A stretch of DNA of 64,000 nt, from positions 1,936,928-2,000,927 of the forward strand of contig NW_025064882.1 of NCBI RefSeq assembly GCF_019112545.1, given 5' to 3'. Origin of the DNA: Guyanagaster necrorhizus (lineage: Eukaryota > Basidiomycota > Agaricomycetes > Agaricales > Physalacriaceae). This document shows positions 59,204 through 64,000 of this stretch, in pieces. Within the stretch, counting starts at the first letter, position 1. Each line of letters starts with the position of its first letter. Both the position numbers and the translations under genes were made by a program. A model generated the notes under the pieces. That model did no database searches. It saw only the letters and a program-made list of their open reading frames with translations, and was not told the origin of the DNA.

Positions 59204-62200
59204 TTATAGGCTGTTGCATATGGAACAATCGAAATTGAGGGTCGTGCGGAACACAGCGGCTGAAAAGATTTCAGTGGAAATCCATCGTGGAACCAAAAGG
59301 AACTTACGAAGAGCAATTAGTAACACGAATAGAGCAATGACAGCAACGTATATTGTCCCGTATTTTATTATCTGGAGGCAGGTTAGAACCAGATCTATAC
59401 AGTCGAAAACCCAATAACACGCACAATCCAGCGACGCTGTCTTTTCTGTTTTATAGAATACAGAGGCGCACGGATTTGTTTTGAGGGACGCAGCCAAACT
59501 GGGAGGACAATGTCAGTACATCAGAAGAGCGAGAAAAGAAAAAACCATACATAGTATTGTGGCATGGAATCGATCAAAGTAAGGAACTAAGATAGGGGGC
59601 GTCAACATGAACAGAAGAATATGCCCGATGATCAAATCAGAACTCCAAAGCGATAGCTCAATGATTTTCACGATATACTCTCGTGCAGGTTGTGACATGA
59701 CATGAGCACCGAGACCGCGACCGTACCACCGACCTGTCCACCACGCACGATTAGTCTCGTCGTGCTTGAACTCTCGAGACAGGAAGACAGAGATGAGAAT
59801 TTTGTGGACAGCTCGCTGGATCGATATGACAGTGATCAAACCCAGTACCGCATGGGAAACATTCCATAGTTCGAGGAACCACTGGGATTGAAAGATTAGT
59901 ACCTAAATGACTCGTGGTTGATATGATACTGACCAAGAACTCAAAGAATCCAACCATTCCAACGGCGCCAAGTATATGTGCTGTAAACGCCATGACGGAA
60001 CCGAAGAGGGGGAAGAGTGGGTCTAGCATAGGTCCGAGGAAAAGACTGATGAGGAATAGCGTCAGCAAAATTGCTGCATTCCATACAATAGGCCCCAAAG
60101 AAATAACTGCGATTCGGACAAGAGGGCTGGGCGGTGTTTCGCCATTCACAGGGAACGACTTCACAAACGTATACGCGATAATGAAAAGAATAGCCATCAC
60201 AACGGGGAAGATAACCTCTGAGAAGATGACAGCATGCCAGCTAGCGCGCGGTACGTCACCGGAAAGCTTCTCGGACGGATGCCCAAGTTTCTTCTTCTTG
60301 TAACCAGTGATCATTGTCCGCGACAGTCTGCAATATCCGATCCACGAGTTGTTGTGAGACCGAGAGTTACCCCTGGACATCCACCGCAAAAATTCCCTGT
60401 GGGTACATGGTTAGAAACTTCAAGGGTAGGAGTAATTGTGCGGTTACCTGTAATCTATTATGAAATCGGAAAAGACAAACTGATGGGGGTTGAACAAGAA
60501 CGGGGCGACACAAAGAGCGACAATGGATATCCAGAAGTAGATCAGGAATGGCGTCCAGAGTGACAGGGTAACATAAAGCAACATGACCAACGATCGCATG
60601 CCAAGGTAGATACTAGGTCCTGCAAACCGAGAAAACAGGATGTTGAAATATATCCTACTAGTGGCAAAGCCACGTCCAGTAGCGATGTAACGCGCTCCAC
60701 CAAAAGTCAAGTTGCTTAAGATGGAATGGGTGTAAATCTGAGTGGAGAAGATCTCGAACACAGGCGACAATGAACCAAATTGCTTCGCTAAACGGAAAAT
60801 GGCTTTCCACGTCCCGCGTTCAACCAGTTCTACGAAGATAAGCGTTGTACTATTGTCCTCAAAACATGTCAAAATGAACGAACCTTGTAAGAAGAGGGGT
60901 AAGAACGCGATCATGAATACCAGGAAGATACTGAGGATGCAATGTCTGATCCAGTTGAAGACTGGGTCCAAATTGTAGCACCCTGCCTGTCCACCGATGA
61001 ATTGCCCATCATCTGTGTACCGACAGATAGTAACGCTCGAGTTTAATGTACCCAAGAAAACCACTGGAGAATCTCCCTGAGTTCTGGATCCAGGAAGACA
61101 GCCATACAGAACTTACTGGTTACAATGAACAGCTGTATCGACAAGATGACCAGCATATTGTTGATGTGAAACCCGGGATGCCCATAGTAGAAGGTGAGGA
61201 ACCGATCGATGGGAAGCTGAGTGCCCAGATAATAATACTCTCGACTCAACATCTGTTCACCCATACCCGTTCCAATCTTGGTCTGGAAGTTCAGAATTGT
61301 GCCGAATCCAAGATCCCTACCCTTGCCGCATTGGAAGTACTCCGTGTGCTTGATCCTGGCGCCACGACCGAAAGCATTCATACCAGCATATATATCCTCG
61401 TTCAAGTGTAGACCTTTCTGCGCCTTTGAGACACCCCCACGTGTGTTCATGAACAACGCGTTCAGGAAATCAGGATGACCGTAGTGCAGCTTGCCACCAA
61501 TCCAGGCCATGGATCTTGCCGAAAGTGTACCGAATGTCTGCTCCTTTCCAGCTGCAAGATCACCTAGGATACCGATATTCTCCGAGAAGATGTACTCTCG
61601 GGCACCAACAATGGCTACGGGAGAACGCTTGAACTCCTTGTGACCCCAGTGAGCATAAGGACTTTGGCTCGAGATGTTGTATTCTTCAAACTCAGACAGA
61701 ACGTTCCTAATCTTCAAGCACTCCTCGAGGTAATTGTCCTGGTTGGCATCGATCAGCTGTAAGTACTCTCCACGATAGAAGATGATGGCATGGTTTTGAT
61801 TGTCGGACTTGCCATCACCTAAGATAGGGTTCCCAGGGAGCTCAATACGGAACTTCGGTTTGCGTCGACCAGTCTCAGAGATGAACTCGCTATGTCCATC
61901 GATGAGCGCCGAGAAGATCCTGGGATCACCACCCTCCTTCCTAGGCGGCTCTTCCTCAAGATATGCAATCTGCAGATCTGGATATGCGCGTAGTAAGAAC
62001 TCTGCATTCTCCTGTTCCTCCTTGTTGAACTTGGAGTACCTCTGCATTGAGACCACAAACTTGAACTTGCGGCGAGCCATGCGCTCAAGCTCACGTTCAA
62101 GTTTATCCGTATTTCCCCCAAACATTTGGACGACTTCAGGATTCTCGACACGGTACAGAAGTTTGATGGCCTTCGAGTAGTTCATCATACCGGAGACTGT

Positions 62201-64000
62201 GCGGTACAGGGTTTGAGCACGAAGGGAAGCCCAAATACGTGTTCGAAGAGTAAATTCCGGCGCAGCGCTCTTGAAACCGATAAAGTAGAACGGAAGATCA
62301 TCCGTCTTTGACTGCGCCTTCTCGTTGTCTCCGAATGGATTCGTGCCGTTAAACATAGCCGATTCTTCAGCCAGAATCTTTGTGTCCCTAACGAAATTCT
62401 CCCACTCTACGGGGTGAAGCTGCTTCAAATACTCCAAAAGCGTGACACGGGTGTTCTTGTCCTCTTCACGAATGATCTCCCGAAGCGAAAGCAGAATCTG
62501 CGCAAAGGGGTGACGTCATTTCGGAGCATTTAACGAGCCATACCAAACCCACCTTTTCGCTATAGTGTGGCGTGAGAACCGTGAACGTAGGCATAGCATC
62601 CACAGGCAGAGGCTCCGGCATGGCTGTCGTCAACGACTGCGCGAAGAACGAAATGCGTCGTTCTGCCTCGCTACCCCTCGGGAAGAATTCACCCTTGAAA
62701 CCTTTGTCATTCTGTGAGATGAAGAAGGGAGGCGCACGCAAACTGCGTCGCCCATTCGCACCCGGACCACCATCGACTTGGTGATAAAGCAGCTTTTGAA
62801 CGTGGTCAATAGATAGAAGGTGTTCTCGATACATGGAGATGATGATGGCATTCCAAATTTGGGAGACCAGGACCTACAAGAATTCAATCACTGTCCATAT
62901 TGAAGACAAGTAAGTTTACCTTGGGCTTGTATTTAACTTCCATATCGTTTGTCGCCAAAAGCTTCGCGTAAATACGTTTCGGCAGCCGAGTGTAAATGTC
63001 CTTCCAAGGTGTCCAGATGGAAAGACCCAGCGAGAACGACCGTCCGATGCTGAACACAGTGTTCCAGATGATGTACCACAGAAAAGTGTCCAGGAAGAAT
63101 AGGGCCAAATCCATAATGTACATGATTGTGAGCGTGAATGCCGCATGATTTGTACAGAGAGCATTCCCCCACAGCCGGTCGTTGCAACCTTGGATTTTCA
63201 TTCCCACCATGACTCGGATAGGGTCTCGGAAAGAGAGGGTAAGGAAAAAATAAGATTCGACGAATTTGCAGCTAAAAATGAGGAGCCAGAGGAGCAAGGA
63301 AGCAATGCGGGGAGCGGTGTCCAAAGTAGGATAACTAGCGGTAAACGTTTGGCTAGCTAGATACTTCCTCGATTTCCCAGCCACCCTGTCTCCGAACATC
63401 CTACCTGACGGCATGATGGCAAAGAGGAGGGTCGCGACGACAGAAATGAAGAACTGGACAATGCCGAGAATGAGGGAGAGCTGGCCGCCAGAACCATTGT
63501 TTTCAGCAATAGCAATATAAAACGTGGGTCCACACGTAAGGGCAAGGGTGACGAGGAGGAAGAGAAGACGGCGTGTAAGATGGGAGGTATTATTCCAGGT
63601 GGTTGGGATGTAGGAGAATTCCGTGAGGGTGGCGAGAATCATGATGACTGTAGCAACCGCACCACCAAGAGCAGTGGCACTCCATTGTAAAGCGGGAACG
63701 TCGTTTCCGTTGACCTGGTAAACGGTAGGGGAATTATAGGCCGTATAGAAGTAATAAAGGGATATGTGAATGACCCAAACTCGGTTGAAGTTGACAAGAA
63801 GATGGCCAAAGGAGCGTCGTTCGTAGTATGTTTTGAAAAAGGCCCGATTCCAATCGATGCGATCAAACTTCATGAACCGCTGTGCGGGGGCCAGATCCAC
63901 AAGGCGGGTTTTGTCGGTCAACACAATCCGAGCGATTCCTTCAGGGTACCAGAACAACTGATTCACATCGTCATACCCAATCACATCCTCGTGATCCCGC
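59204..64000 (-). CDS. FKS1: 1,3-beta-glucan synthase catalytic subunit (5' partial)
   Basis: The plasma-membrane enzyme that makes beta-1,3-glucan from UDP-glucose. The frame is open at the right edge ([17 protein letters not shown]), so the N-terminus lies outside. In order: [19 protein letters not shown]; several membrane helices; the echinocandin hot-spot-1 region ([14 protein letters not shown], about 63210-63255); the cytosolic catalytic block with [92 protein letters not shown] and FYYGHPGFH; then the second membrane domain, with the hot-spot-2 equivalent [11 protein letters not shown] (about 60940-60975). The C-terminus is [20 protein letters not shown] and, after two short introns, ends CSICNSL with the stop TAA at 59204-59206. 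About eight introns of 50-60 nt are visible in phase. It is the likely single essential FKS homologue. Confidence 0.95.

Noticed and set aside
1..64000. CRISPR array, integron or prophage-like structure
   Set aside because: No regularly spaced repeats or phage genes; exon-intron structure throughout shows eukaryotic nuclear DNA.

Overview
The window is nuclear DNA from a filamentous basidiomycete, almost certainly an Agaricomycete (mushroom-forming fungus). Genes are rich in introns of about 45-65 nt, base composition is moderate, and the gene families fit: fungal beta-1,3-glucan synthase, SKN1/KRE6 GH16, thaumatin-like protein, exo-polygalacturonase, agaric-type caspase-like (C14) proteins, an F-box leucine-rich protein and an MYND finger. 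I see no bacterial, viral or intact transposon genes. Exon borders were worked out by eye from reading frame, splice phase and conserved family motifs.

Left part (1-20 kb): a 5'-truncated multi-pass membrane protein (<1-1113), an unknown minus-strand protein (1304-2314), a Ca2+/calmodulin-dependent protein kinase (2687-4166), an unknown Cys/His-containing protein (5554-7673), a secreted exo-polygalacturonase (7943-9969), a SNF5/INI1 chromatin-remodelling subunit with a C-terminal GATA-like zinc finger (11564-15812), a candidate decaying gene (16841-17305), a SnoaL/NTF2-like protein (17684-18245) and a probably mitochondrial protein with four RRM-like units (18521-19840).

Middle part (20.7-29.6 kb) is an accessory island on the minus strand. 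It holds a caspase-like gene (20773-23199), a gene of unknown function directly upstream of it (23330-24755), two decayed copies of the caspase-like gene (25430-27106 and 28170-28930), and two MYND zinc-finger units (28998-29192 and 29346-29604), one apparently a remnant and the other lacking a zinc ligand.

Right part (29.8-64 kb) is mostly housekeeping: an unknown J-domain-reminiscent protein, a PPR protein head-to-head with an alpha/beta hydrolase, the U3 snoRNP protein Rrp9, a proline-rich PPSY protein ending in a CaaX-like tetrapeptide, an HMG-box regulator, a 3.5-kb gene-poor stretch, an MFS sugar transporter, a small two-TM protein, SKN1/KRE6-type GH16, a Tag1-like membrane protein, an F-box protein, a thaumatin-like protein with a 7-nt micro-exon, and the 3' part of the FKS1 glucan synthase, which runs off the right edge. 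SKN1, thaumatin-like protein and FKS1 lie within about 16 kb and all concern beta-glucan in the cell wall.

The most distinctive points are the decaying caspase-like array, two adjacent GC-AG introns in the CaM kinase gene plus another in SNF5, and the 7-nt micro-exon. I found no convincing new multi-gene system.
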